Below are positions 1-6,097 of a stretch of 6,289 bases of DNA, piece after piece. The stretch is taken from the NCBI GenBank assembly GCA_030699345.1, contig JAUYMX010000365.1:1-6289 (forward strand), read 5' to 3'. Position 1 is the first letter of the stretch; each line of letters starts with the position of its first letter. The notes beneath the pieces were generated by a model that was not told where the DNA came from, did no database searches, and saw only the letters and a program-made list of their open reading frames with translations. The stretch comes from Methylococcaceae bacterium. Lineage in GTDB: Bacteria; Pseudomonadota; Gammaproteobacteria; Methylococcales; Methylomonadaceae. The position numbers were made by a program, and so were the translations under genes.

Positions 1-132
1 CTGTAAGGCTCTGGGGTCAGCATTGCCGATGTCTTCAGAAGCCATTCTGACGAAGCGCCGGGCCAGATAGACAATATCGCAACCTCCGTCCAACATGCGG
101 CATAACCAATAGAGTGCGGCAACAGGCGAACT
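1..132 (-). pseudogene. rarA: In-frame continuation of rarA beyond the premature stop (partial at window edge)
   Basis: Reading on past the TGA at 133-135 in the same frame gives 44 uninterrupted codons up to base 1. They are recognisably RarA: SSPVAALYWLCRMLDGG, then DIVYLARRFVRMASEDIGNADPRALQ in two consecutive stretches. ALYW, the ARR segment and ASEDIGNADPRA are family hallmarks that directly follow ALHKSVRG in normal RarA proteins. No frameshift is needed; only one codon is wrong, and GGA to TGA would be a single-base change. The rest of the C-terminal domain lies outside the window. Whether this segment is translated depends on whether the stop is genuine. There is no convincing restart site, and the fragment would not form a domain alone. 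Confidence 0.85.
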
Positions 133-912
133 TCAGCGGACGGATTTATGCAGCGCAGAGATTTGGTTATAAAAAAAATCGACTTGATTATCAAAACGAC
201 GAACGCCACCGGTCAGCACTTCTCCTGCGATGGCTTCATCTATTGTCTGAGTGCCATTAGCTGAGGCCAGTTCGACGGCAATTTCCAATAAATTGAGCAA
301 TCTTCGCGCATCGCCGTCAGCGGCTTGCGCGAACTGTAATTTAATATCATCGGCGATTTCCACGCCCAATGAGCCTAAGCCGCGTTTTGTGTCGGTTAAG
401 GCTTTGTTTAATACGTCCAGTAAATCGTCGGCCGTAAGTGAGTTGAGCTCGTAAACACGGGCTCTTGAAAGTAACGCATTGTTTAGGGCAAAAGAGGGAT
501 TTTCGGTGGTTGCGCCGACAAAGTAGACAGTGCCGTCTTCGACATGTGGCAGAAAGGCGTCTTGCTGAGCTTTGTTAAAACGATGGACTTCATCAACAAA
601 CAAAATGGTGCGGCGATTTTGTTGCTGTTGGATTTTTTGCGCTTCGGCAACCGCTGCCCTGATTTCTTTGACGCCGGATAATACGGCAGAAATCGGCATG
701 AATTCGGCATCGGAGTGTTGCGCAATCATGCGCGCCAGCGTGGTTTTGCCAGTGCCCGGCGGGCCCCAAAAAATCATTGAGTGTAACCGCCCCGAGGCGA
801 TGGCCTCATAAAGCGGTTTGCCGGGTTTTAGGATATGTTGCTGACCGACATAGTCGGCCAGGGCCGTCGGCCGCATTCTATCGGCCAACGGTTTGGTGAA
901 ATCTTCAAACAT
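133..912 (-). CDS. rarA: RarA (MgsA) AAA+ ATPase, N-terminal part, cut short by an in-frame TGA
   Basis: RarA is a clamp-loader-like AAA+ ATPase that acts at stalled replication forks and single-strand/double-strand junctions. The readable 259 residues hold the complete ATPase core: the family opening MFEDFTKPLADRMRP, Walker A GPPGTGKTT (50-58), Walker B ILFVDEVH (103-110), sensor 1 GATTENP (133-139), the SRAR arginine-finger region (149-152) and sensor 2 GDARRLLN (200-207). The frame then stops at TGA (133-135) right after ALHKSVR, where relatives of about 440 residues continue with Gly-Ser. The missing part is the C-terminal helical and tetramerisation region. The ATG lies 11 nt after the lolA stop with no clear Shine-Dalgarno, so translation is probably coupled to lolA. 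If the stop is real, the product is an ATPase core without its oligomerisation domain and is probably non-functional; a sequencing error is the main alternative. The family identity is very secure. Confidence 0.93.
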   Translation of the reverse strand: MFEDFTKPLADRMRPTALADYVGQQHILKPGKPLYEAIASGRLHSMIFWGPPGTGKTTLARMIAQHSDAEFMPISAVLSGVKEIRAAVAEAQKIQQQQNRRTILFVDEVHRFNKAQQDAFLPHVEDGTVYFVGATTENPSFALNNALLSRARVYELNSLTADDLLDVLNKALTDTKRGLGSLGVEIADDIKLQFAQAADGDARRLLNLLEIAVELASANGTQTIDEAIAGEVLTGGVRRFDNQVDFFYNQISALHKSVR

Positions 913-923
913 TCGTGCAGTCG

Positions 924-1550
924 TTACTCGCTAAAGACATCGACGCCTTTGGGCGCTTTGAAGTCGAATAAACCGGCTTCAAGGCGTGGATTTAGTTTTA
1001 CGCTAGAAAAGTAAATGCGCGTGAGTTGGCCAAAGTTATCGCTTAATTCCATACCGCTCAGCGAACCTTTTTCAAGGCCGATCAGTACATATTTGAAGGT
1101 GCTTTCTTGGCTTTTCGGTAACAATCTTATCCATTGCATATCGCCTTCAACGCCTTGGGTTTCAATGGTGAAATTTTCTTCTAATGAGATGTCACCGGTC
1201 AGCAGCAATGCTGGTGTGGAACCTAACGACTCATCAAGTTTTTTAACCGTAACTTGTTCAAGATCGGCGTCGTAAAACCAGCCTTTGCCTGAGTTAGAGA
1301 CTATTTGTTGTTGAAAAGGTTTTTGATAATCCCAACGAAATTTACCAGGGTGCTGCAAGTAAAACTTACCAAAACTGGTTTGTTTAGGTTCGCCGGCTTC
1401 GTTGAGCAATACTTGCTTAAAATCCGCACTAAACGCTTTAGATGATTTCAAAAATGTCTGCAGTTGCTTGACGGGCTGATCTTCTGCATAGCTTGCGGAA
1501 ATAGCCAACATCAAGACGGTAAGCAATGCGAAAAATTTAATTCTGTTCAT
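924..1550 (-). CDS. lolA: LolA, periplasmic outer-membrane lipoprotein carrier
   Basis: LolA accepts lipoproteins released by the LolCDE transporter at the inner membrane and carries them through the periplasm to LolB at the outer membrane. The 208-residue protein begins with a Sec signal peptide: basic MNRIK, a hydrophobic stretch FFALLTVLMLAIS, and likely cleavage after SYA at residue 22. The mature part shows the LolA pattern: FSADFKQ (40-46), GKFYLQHPGKFRWDY (61-75), the QQIVSNSGKGWFYD segment (81-94), DLEQVTV (96-102) and a C-terminal FDFKAPKGVDV. Length matches the family. The ATG is 8 nt after the mrcB stop and the stop is 11 nt before rarA, so it is the middle gene of a likely operon. 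The lolA-rarA pairing is widespread in gammaproteobacteria. Position 67 is His, where E. coli LolA has the functionally important Arg43; see findings. Confidence 0.93.
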   Translation of the reverse strand: MNRIKFFALLTVLMLAISASYAEDQPVKQLQTFLKSSKAFSADFKQVLLNEAGEPKQTSFGKFYLQHPGKFRWDYQKPFQQQIVSNSGKGWFYDADLEQVTVKKLDESLGSTPALLLTGDISLEENFTIETQGVEGDMQWIRLLPKSQESTFKYVLIGLEKGSLSGMELSDNFGQLTRIYFSSVKLNPRLEAGLFDFKAPKGVDVFSE

Positions 1551-1558
1551 AAGATCTG

Positions 1559-3916
1559 TTACAAGCCGTTAGGTAATAAATTGTCGAGCCATGTTTTGTC
1601 ACCATCGCCTGGCGAATCAATACATGGGGAATATTCGGATGGTTCGGAACCAGCAATATAGGGGTACTGTCTGGCACCTGCGCACTCAGCATTAGCCAAT
1701 AACCCGTTGGCTGGGTCAACCCAAACAGTTTTGACGTTATCTGGCGGTGTTAACACAACCGGCTGCGTGGAGATTTGCCGCATTAACGGTATCCAGATTT
1801 GCAACGCACCGGTTGAGCCGGTTAAGCCCGCGGGTTTATTGTCATCTCTACCCACCCAGACAACGGCTAAATAATCGCCGCTATAACCGGCAAACCAGCT
1901 GTCTTTGGCGTCATTTGTGGTACCTGTTTTACCAATCAGTCCGTAATCATAAGGAAAGGTTGAATAAGCCGACTTACCCGTACCTTGATGCATCACTTCT
2001 TGCAACATCGTGTTGGTGATGTAAGTGGCAGCGGGATCAACAACCTGACGGACAGTAAATGGGTAACTTTGTAAGCGTTGACCATCAGCCGCCACTACCG
2101 CTCGAATGGCTTTAAGAGGTGTTAAAAAGCCATCGCCCGCCAATGTTTGATACATCTGGGTAACTTCTATCGGTGTGAGTTGCGCCGCACCTAATAAAAA
2201 GGATGGGTATAACTCGACAGGCCTGCTAACACCTAAGCTTTTTAACGTTTTGGCAATTCTTGCTACGCCAATATCCATGCCGATACGCACAGTGGCATGG
2301 TTATATGAATGCGCTAATGCGGAATGCAGGCCAATAACGCCATGCTCTTGATGGTCGTAATTTTCAGGTCTCCAGTCATTGCCGTTGGTACCTTTTACAA
2401 AGACGGAGGCATCACTTATCGGTGTAGTAATGGTGTATTTGTTGGGATACTCCAGCGCCGTTAGATACACCACCGGTTTAATTAACGAGCCGATCGGGCG
2501 TACTGCGTCGATGGCACGGTTAAAACCGGCATCTGACGCTTCTCGGCCACTCATTAATGCAGCAATTTCACCGCTGTCACGTCGTGTGACTACAACCGCA
2601 GTTTGCAGGTTTTCGGTTTTAGGGAGTTTTTCTAATTGCGCTAATTTTTTTTCAACCGTTTTTTCCAAGGTATTTTGAGCACGCGTATCCATGGTGGTAA
2701 AGATTCTTAACCCTTCAGAGGTCAAATCTTCTTCGTGGTATTCCTGGCGTAATTGCCTTTTTACTAAATCAAGAAATCCAGGATAACGATTAGTTGAGCG
2801 ATGGGTATTGGCAATAACACTCAGAGACTTCTCTTTGGCTTCAAGCGCTTGCTTGGCGGTGATATAGCCTTCTGCCTCCATTTCATCCAGCACCAGGTTT
2901 CGACGTTGCAAAGCGCGGTCTGGGTAACGTCTGGGATCGTAATAAGACGGGCCTCGTACTAACGCAACCAGACTGGCGACGTGTTCTAGCGGTAAATCTT
3001 TTAATGCGCTGCCAAAATAAAATTCGCTGGCCAAGCCAAAGCCATGCACAGCACTGGCGCCGTCTTGGCCCAAATAAACTTCATTTAAATACGCGCCGAG
3101 AATTTCGTCCTTGCTGTATCGATATTCTAAAATCAACGACATAAATACTTCATTGATTTTACGGGTAAAGCTTCTTTCTGAGCTTAGATAAAAGTTTTTG
3201 GCCAGCTGCTGAGTAATGGTGCTGCCGCCTTGTACGATTCCGCCAGCCTTTGCATTCGCCCACATTGCCCGAGCAATGCCCTTTATCGAAACACCGAAAT
3301 GATCGTAAAAGTCCCTGTCTTCAGAGGCTAGCAAACCTTTAATAAGAGTATCGGGGGCTTCTTCGAGCTTGATTAAAATGCGATCTTCTTTGATGGTGGG
3401 ATAAAGGCTACCAATTTGTTCCGGATCCAAACGAATAATGGCGACATTTTTACTACGTACCGTATCAACCAAATTGATAATACTGGTGTCATTAAAAGAG
3501 ACACGCACCGTTAAACTGGATTGTTGCTGGTCCCAGAAAGTAAAATCGCGGGTTTTGACAACTATTTGCTGGCCCTGTCGAAAATAGGTACCTTCGGAAG
3601 ACAATTCGGCATCTTGTCGATAATGTAAGCCTTGCAAGAGTTCTTCAAACTGGTTGGCTGACAAATTGTATCCGGCGTATAGCTCAACCGGGCTGGCATA
3701 AACGCGTGCAGGAATTGCCCAGCGCTTGCCTTCAAATTGTTTGCGGATGTTGTAATCCAAATAGCCCAAATAACTTGCCAAAACCAATGCAAATCCGACA
3801 ATTACTATCAGAATGGTGGTCTTAAGCCAGGTGAATGTTGGTTTACTCTTAGGTTTTTGCTTGGGTGTTTTAGTGCCGTATCTACCGGAACCACCCTTTG
3901 TTAGTCTTTCTGCCAT
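1559..3916 (-). CDS. mrcB: PBP1B-type bifunctional peptidoglycan glycosyltransferase/transpeptidase (class A PBP)
   Basis: This inner-membrane enzyme polymerises lipid II into glycan strands and cross-links the peptides on the periplasmic side. From the ATG it is 785 residues, close to the short E. coli PBP1B form. In order: a basic cytoplasmic tail, one membrane segment (about 28-53, FTWLKTTILIVIVGFALVLA and on), a UB2H-like region (about 65-155, starting RWAIPARVYASP), then GT51 with catalytic Glu199 in EDRDFYDHFG, GGSTITQQLAKN (230-241) and NEVYLGQ. The transpeptidase follows with the SLIK motif (Ser477 nucleophile, Lys480), SYN (537-539) and KTGT (663-666). Both active sites look complete. 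Cys745 and Cys765 near the C-terminus could form a disulfide, as a Cys pair does in E. coli PBP1B. An in-frame TTG at 3962-3964 would add 16 residues, but it sits at the expected start point of transcription from the TATAAT box, so the ATG is preferred. The Shine-Dalgarno-like AGAGG lies unusually close (2 nt) to it. First gene of the mrcB-lolA-rarA cluster. Confidence 0.95.
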   Translation of the reverse strand: MAERLTKGGSGRYGTKTPKQKPKSKPTFTWLKTTILIVIVGFALVLASYLGYLDYNIRKQFEGKRWAIPARVYASPVELYAGYNLSANQFEELLQGLHYRQDAELSSEGTYFRQGQQIVVKTRDFTFWDQQQSSLTVRVSFNDTSIINLVDTVRSKNVAIIRLDPEQIGSLYPTIKEDRILIKLEEAPDTLIKGLLASEDRDFYDHFGVSIKGIARAMWANAKAGGIVQGGSTITQQLAKNFYLSSERSFTRKINEVFMSLILEYRYSKDEILGAYLNEVYLGQDGASAVHGFGLASEFYFGSALKDLPLEHVASLVALVRGPSYYDPRRYPDRALQRRNLVLDEMEAEGYITAKQALEAKEKSLSVIANTHRSTNRYPGFLDLVKRQLRQEYHEEDLTSEGLRIFTTMDTRAQNTLEKTVEKKLAQLEKLPKTENLQTAVVVTRRDSGEIAALMSGREASDAGFNRAIDAVRPIGSLIKPVVYLTALEYPNKYTITTPISDASVFVKGTNGNDWRPENYDHQEHGVIGLHSALAHSYNHATVRIGMDIGVARIAKTLKSLGVSRPVELYPSFLLGAAQLTPIEVTQMYQTLAGDGFLTPLKAIRAVVAADGQRLQSYPFTVRQVVDPAATYITNTMLQEVMHQGTGKSAYSTFPYDYGLIGKTGTTNDAKDSWFAGYSGDYLAVVWVGRDDNKPAGLTGSTGALQIWIPLMRQISTQPVVLTPPDNVKTVWVDPANGLLANAECAGARQYPYIAGSEPSEYSPCIDSPGDGDKTWLDNLLPNGL

Positions 3917-3969
3917 AACCTCTTGCAACGTTGGTAAGCTGATAAATCGATTTTTCCGAACCAACGGTT

Positions 3970-3975
3970 ATTATA
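3970..3975 (-). promoter_or_regulatory. Putative -10 box of the mrcB-lolA-rarA operon
   Basis: The minus strand reads TATAAT here, an exact sigma70 -10 consensus, 53 bp before the mrcB ATG. Transcription would begin near 3963, giving a leader of about 45 nt and excluding the TTG at 3964 as a normal start. No good -35 hexamer sits at 16-18 bp; CCGGAA is at 17. A TTGACG lies 28 bp upstream (4003-4008), too far to pair with it. The box may therefore depend on an activator or use another sigma-factor contact. Only one box is strong. Confidence 0.45.
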
Positions 3976-3995
3976 CAGAAAACAGCTTTAGGTTC

Positions 3996-4005
3996 CGGTT
4001 AACCG
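3996..4005. promoter_or_regulatory. 10-bp perfect palindrome upstream of the mrcB -10 box
   Basis: CGGTTAACCG is its own reverse complement and lies 20 bp upstream of the TATAAT box, just beyond the expected -35 region. A second small palindrome, ATCCGGAT (4013-4020), follows. Such spacing suits an operator or activator site, but palindromes of this length also arise by chance and no known regulator motif is recognised. Confidence 0.2.
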
Positions 4006-4050
4006 TCAACTTATCCGGATTTGGATGAATTTAGTATGAACCAGGCAGAA

Positions 4051-5877
4051 TCAAGAGAACCTTAGCTTGTCCTGCTTGGGTAATAAATTGGTTAATGGCA
4101 ATGAACTAATAGCCAATAGTTGTTCGCTCGGCCTACCAAAAATATAGCCCTGGCCGTAATTGATACCGATTTCTCTAAGAATTTCTATAGTCTTTGGGCA
4201 TTCAACAAACTCGGCGATAGTTTTTTTACCCATTTTTTTGGCAATCTGATGCATTGAACGCACCAGCACCCGATCGGTTTCATCGTTGGCCAGATTCTGA
4301 ATAAATTGCCCGTCAATTTTTACGTAATCGACAGGAAACTTTTTAAGGTAGTTGAACGAGCTAAAGCCGGAACCAAAATCGTCCAGCGCAAAACGACAAC
4401 CTAACGCCCGAATCTGGTTGATCATCAGGCTGGTTTGTTGAAAATTATCTACCGCTGCGGTTTCGGTAATCTCAAACGTGATGCGTTCGGCGCTCACCCA
4501 GGTCATTTCAAGTTTTTGCTTAATAGTCGGCAACAAAGATTTATCTTGAAACGCAACACTTGAGAGATTAATGGTCAGGGAGATGTTGGCAAGGTGATCC
4601 GGCAACGCCGCTAGATAATCGATCGCATGTTCAATTACCCATAAATCGATACCGTGAATTAAACCCATTCTTTCAGCTGCAGGAATAAACTCTGTCGGCG
4701 TTATTATCGTGCCGTCTTCAGTTCTTAATCTTAATAAAGCCTCGTAATGAGATACATCCCCGCTCATCAGATTAACAATCGGCTGAAACACTAAAAATAA
4801 ATGCTGATCATGCAATGCGTCCCGGATAATTGGCACCCAGAAAAAATCGCGATGCCTTTCTTTGACAACGGTATCTTGGCTGCTGTATTCCCAAATCATG
4901 TTTCGGCCATTTGATTTAGCCATACAGCACGCTTGATGCGCTTGCGAGATTAATTCGCCGGGGTGCAAAATAAATTTTGCCGATTTTAATGAGCTTATAC
5001 CGATAGAAACGGTGATGCTGTAAGCCACCTTGCCCATCATGAAACGAAAACTATCTAACGCACTGCGGATTTTTTCTGCCCACGCCAACGCCGTCGCCAT
5101 GTCGGCATTTTCCAGATAGAGACAAAATTCATCTGAGCCGATTCTGGCAAGTAGCCCGGTACTATTTAGCGTTTCTCTAATCAGGCAAATCACCTGCACC
5201 AGAAAACGGTCCCCTACCTCGAACCCTTCTAATTCATTGATTAAACTAAATCGATCAATATCAATAAATAACAGCACGCTTTCTTGTTTAAAGGTTTTGC
5301 CGCTGTTTCTATTTAACGTCAGACGAATATTCTGTTCCAGGCTGTTTCTATTTAATAGCCCGGTTAGTTCGTCATGAGCAACCAAATACTTTAACTTAGC
5401 ATCGAGCACTTTGCGTTCGGCCAGTTGAGTGAGCAATCGCTCCTGTTGCTTGCAGCGTAACTGCTGTTCATTTTTAAGCAGCAACAAAAAATTAACCGTC
5501 AAACCCAATTCAATGGCGGTATAGGTTTTTTTAGGTAATGAAAAATGATTCGCGCTTGGTATCTTGGCAACATCGCTGTTAGCTGGGTCATTTTTTAACA
5601 GCAACAACGGAACAAATACTTCTTGCTGGCTGCCGGAAAAAACTTGTCTCAACTCGTTTATTGAGCAATCGGGCAAATCCTCACTCACAATCACCAAGCC
5701 CAATGCATCCGAGTTATCGTAATAATCCCGAACGATTCGATAAATTTCCTGGCCGTTCTTAGCTAATCGGCAATGAGTAAAACCCAACTCAAGCAACTGC
5801 TGGGAAATCTGTGCAATTACGCGTTCATCAGTTTCAGCGATGATAATAATTTTGCGTTTCAGTGACTCGCTCAACAT
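4051..5877 (-). CDS. Pseudo-receiver-GGDEF-EAL cyclic-di-GMP signalling protein
   Basis: A 608-residue cytoplasmic protein with no membrane segment or signal peptide. Residues about 8-130 look like a response-regulator receiver, but the acidic pair is Glu15-Thr16, the phosphoacceptor Asp is Ser65 (VSEDLPD in place of a DxxxPD pattern) and the Lys near the end is missing, so phosphorylation is unlikely. A charged, probably helical linker (about 135-165) leads to a GGDEF domain: AHDELTGLLNR, FIDIDRFSLINE, then GSDEF (247-251). Its I-site is absent (NSTG instead of RxxD). The EAL domain has EALLRL (Glu379), NLS (Asn437), EITE (469-472), DDFGSG (Asp499-Asp500), Lys520, AEFVE (Glu556, Glu559) and Gln576 in GQGY, the full set expected for a c-di-GMP phosphodiesterase. 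I infer that it degrades c-di-GMP, with GGDEF acting as a GTP sensor or a weak cyclase. An in-frame TTG at 5907 would add 10 residues; neither start has a convincing Shine-Dalgarno, and ATG is chosen because the receiver fold starts only a few residues later. Its stop is 134 bp before mrcB, which has its own promoter signal, so the two may be separate units. Confidence 0.92.
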   Translation of the reverse strand: MLSESLKRKIIIIAETDERVIAQISQQLLELGFTHCRLAKNGQEIYRIVRDYYDNSDALGLVIVSEDLPDCSINELRQVFSGSQQEVFVPLLLLKNDPANSDVAKIPSANHFSLPKKTYTAIELGLTVNFLLLLKNEQQLRCKQQERLLTQLAERKVLDAKLKYLVAHDELTGLLNRNSLEQNIRLTLNRNSGKTFKQESVLLFIDIDRFSLINELEGFEVGDRFLVQVICLIRETLNSTGLLARIGSDEFCLYLENADMATALAWAEKIRSALDSFRFMMGKVAYSITVSIGISSLKSAKFILHPGELISQAHQACCMAKSNGRNMIWEYSSQDTVVKERHRDFFWVPIIRDALHDQHLFLVFQPIVNLMSGDVSHYEALLRLRTEDGTIITPTEFIPAAERMGLIHGIDLWVIEHAIDYLAALPDHLANISLTINLSSVAFQDKSLLPTIKQKLEMTWVSAERITFEITETAAVDNFQQTSLMINQIRALGCRFALDDFGSGFSSFNYLKKFPVDYVKIDGQFIQNLANDETDRVLVRSMHQIAKKMGKKTIAEFVECPKTIEILREIGINYGQGYIFGRPSEQLLAISSLPLTNLLPKQDKLRFS

Positions 5878-5929
5878 GCTCAATACCAGAAAAAAAACAG
5901 CATCCAAACTAACTTTGTACTATTAGTTG

Positions 5930-5943
5930 AAATATCCATATTT
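5930..5943. promoter_or_regulatory. AT-rich 14-bp palindrome upstream of the GGDEF-EAL gene
   Basis: AAATAT-CC-ATATTT has two perfect 6-bp arms around a 2-bp centre, 52 bp before the ATG of the GGDEF-EAL gene. It could be an operator over the promoter of that gene. No clear -35/-10 pair was found for the gene; TATAGA and TATGGA are the nearest -10 candidates on the minus strand. AT-rich palindromes are common by chance, so confidence is low. Confidence 0.2.
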
Positions 5944-6023
5944 TAGTTAGATGGGCAGACAAGTAATCAAAAAATGCCTACCATCGAGAATTTCATCTAT
6001 ATTTATTTAAAGATTTTTTAATT

Positions 6024-6047
6024 ACCTGCGACGCAAGCACAACAGGT
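6024..6047. repeat. Short inverted repeat ACCTG-N14-CAGGT in the divergent intergenic region
   Basis: Two 5-bp arms lie 14 bp apart, just left of the CRP-like palindrome. The spacing is within the range of a two-turn operator, but the arms are short and no regulator is recognised. Neither strand shows a following T-run, so it is not a terminator. Confidence 0.15.
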
Positions 6048-6053
6048 GTTTTT

Positions 6054-6069
6054 TGTGAACTTTGTCACA
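6054..6069. promoter_or_regulatory. CRP/Vfr-family binding site (exact TGTGA-N6-TCACA)
   Basis: TGTGA-ACTTTG-TCACA matches both half-sites of the CRP core consensus with the correct 6-bp spacer. Its centre, 6061.5, is about 36 bp before the HDOD ATG and 184 bp before the ATG of the divergent GGDEF-EAL gene. Relative to the -10-like TATATACA at 6073-6080, the centre would fall near -24 to -26, overlapping the -35 region. That position would normally repress the HDOD promoter. The same site could activate the leftward gene from a distance if its start of transcription lies near 6000. Which regulator binds is inferred from the motif alone. Confidence 0.6.
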
Positions 6070-6072
6070 GAG

Positions 6073-6080
6073 TATATACA
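6073..6080 (+). promoter_or_regulatory. Putative -10 region for the HDOD gene
   Basis: TATATACA offers two overlapping -10 hexamers (TATATA and TATACA). TTGTGA at 6053-6058, 16 bp before TATACA, is a partial -35 match and lies inside the CRP-like site. Transcription would start near 6085-6087, leaving a leader of only about 12 nt before the ATG, so a further upstream promoter is also possible. Confidence 0.35.
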
Positions 6081-6097
6081 ACATTGTTCAATTTACT

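Noticed and set aside
133..135. Selenocysteine or recoded glycine at the rarA TGA
   Set aside because: RarA is not a selenoprotein family, no insertion element was recognised, and the host appears to use TGA as a normal stop in the GGDEF-EAL gene.
483..725. 80-codon minus-strand frame overlapping rarA
   Set aside because: It lies wholly inside rarA in another frame, has low-complexity composition and no recognisable domain; the rarA frame is clearly the coding one.
1537..1719. 60-codon minus-strand frame across the mrcB-lolA junction
   Set aside because: It overlaps the conserved mrcB C-terminus out of frame, shows no family features, and the 8-nt gap leaves no room for a separate gene.
2379..2678. 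99-codon plus-strand frame opposite mrcB
   Set aside because: Antisense to the transpeptidase domain; its composition is that of a reverse-strand shadow and it has no independent support.
3562..3801. 79-codon minus-strand frame inside mrcB
   Set aside because: A shadow of the UB2H region of mrcB, with no ribosome site or domain.
3962..3964. TTG as the start of mrcB
   Set aside because: It has no Shine-Dalgarno, and the TATAAT box at 3970-3975 would place the transcript start on top of it; the ATG at 3914-3916 gives a normal-length PBP1B.
3917..4050. Rho-independent terminator after the GGDEF-EAL gene
   Set aside because: The short palindromes here are not followed by a T-run on the minus strand, so no intrinsic terminator can be supported.
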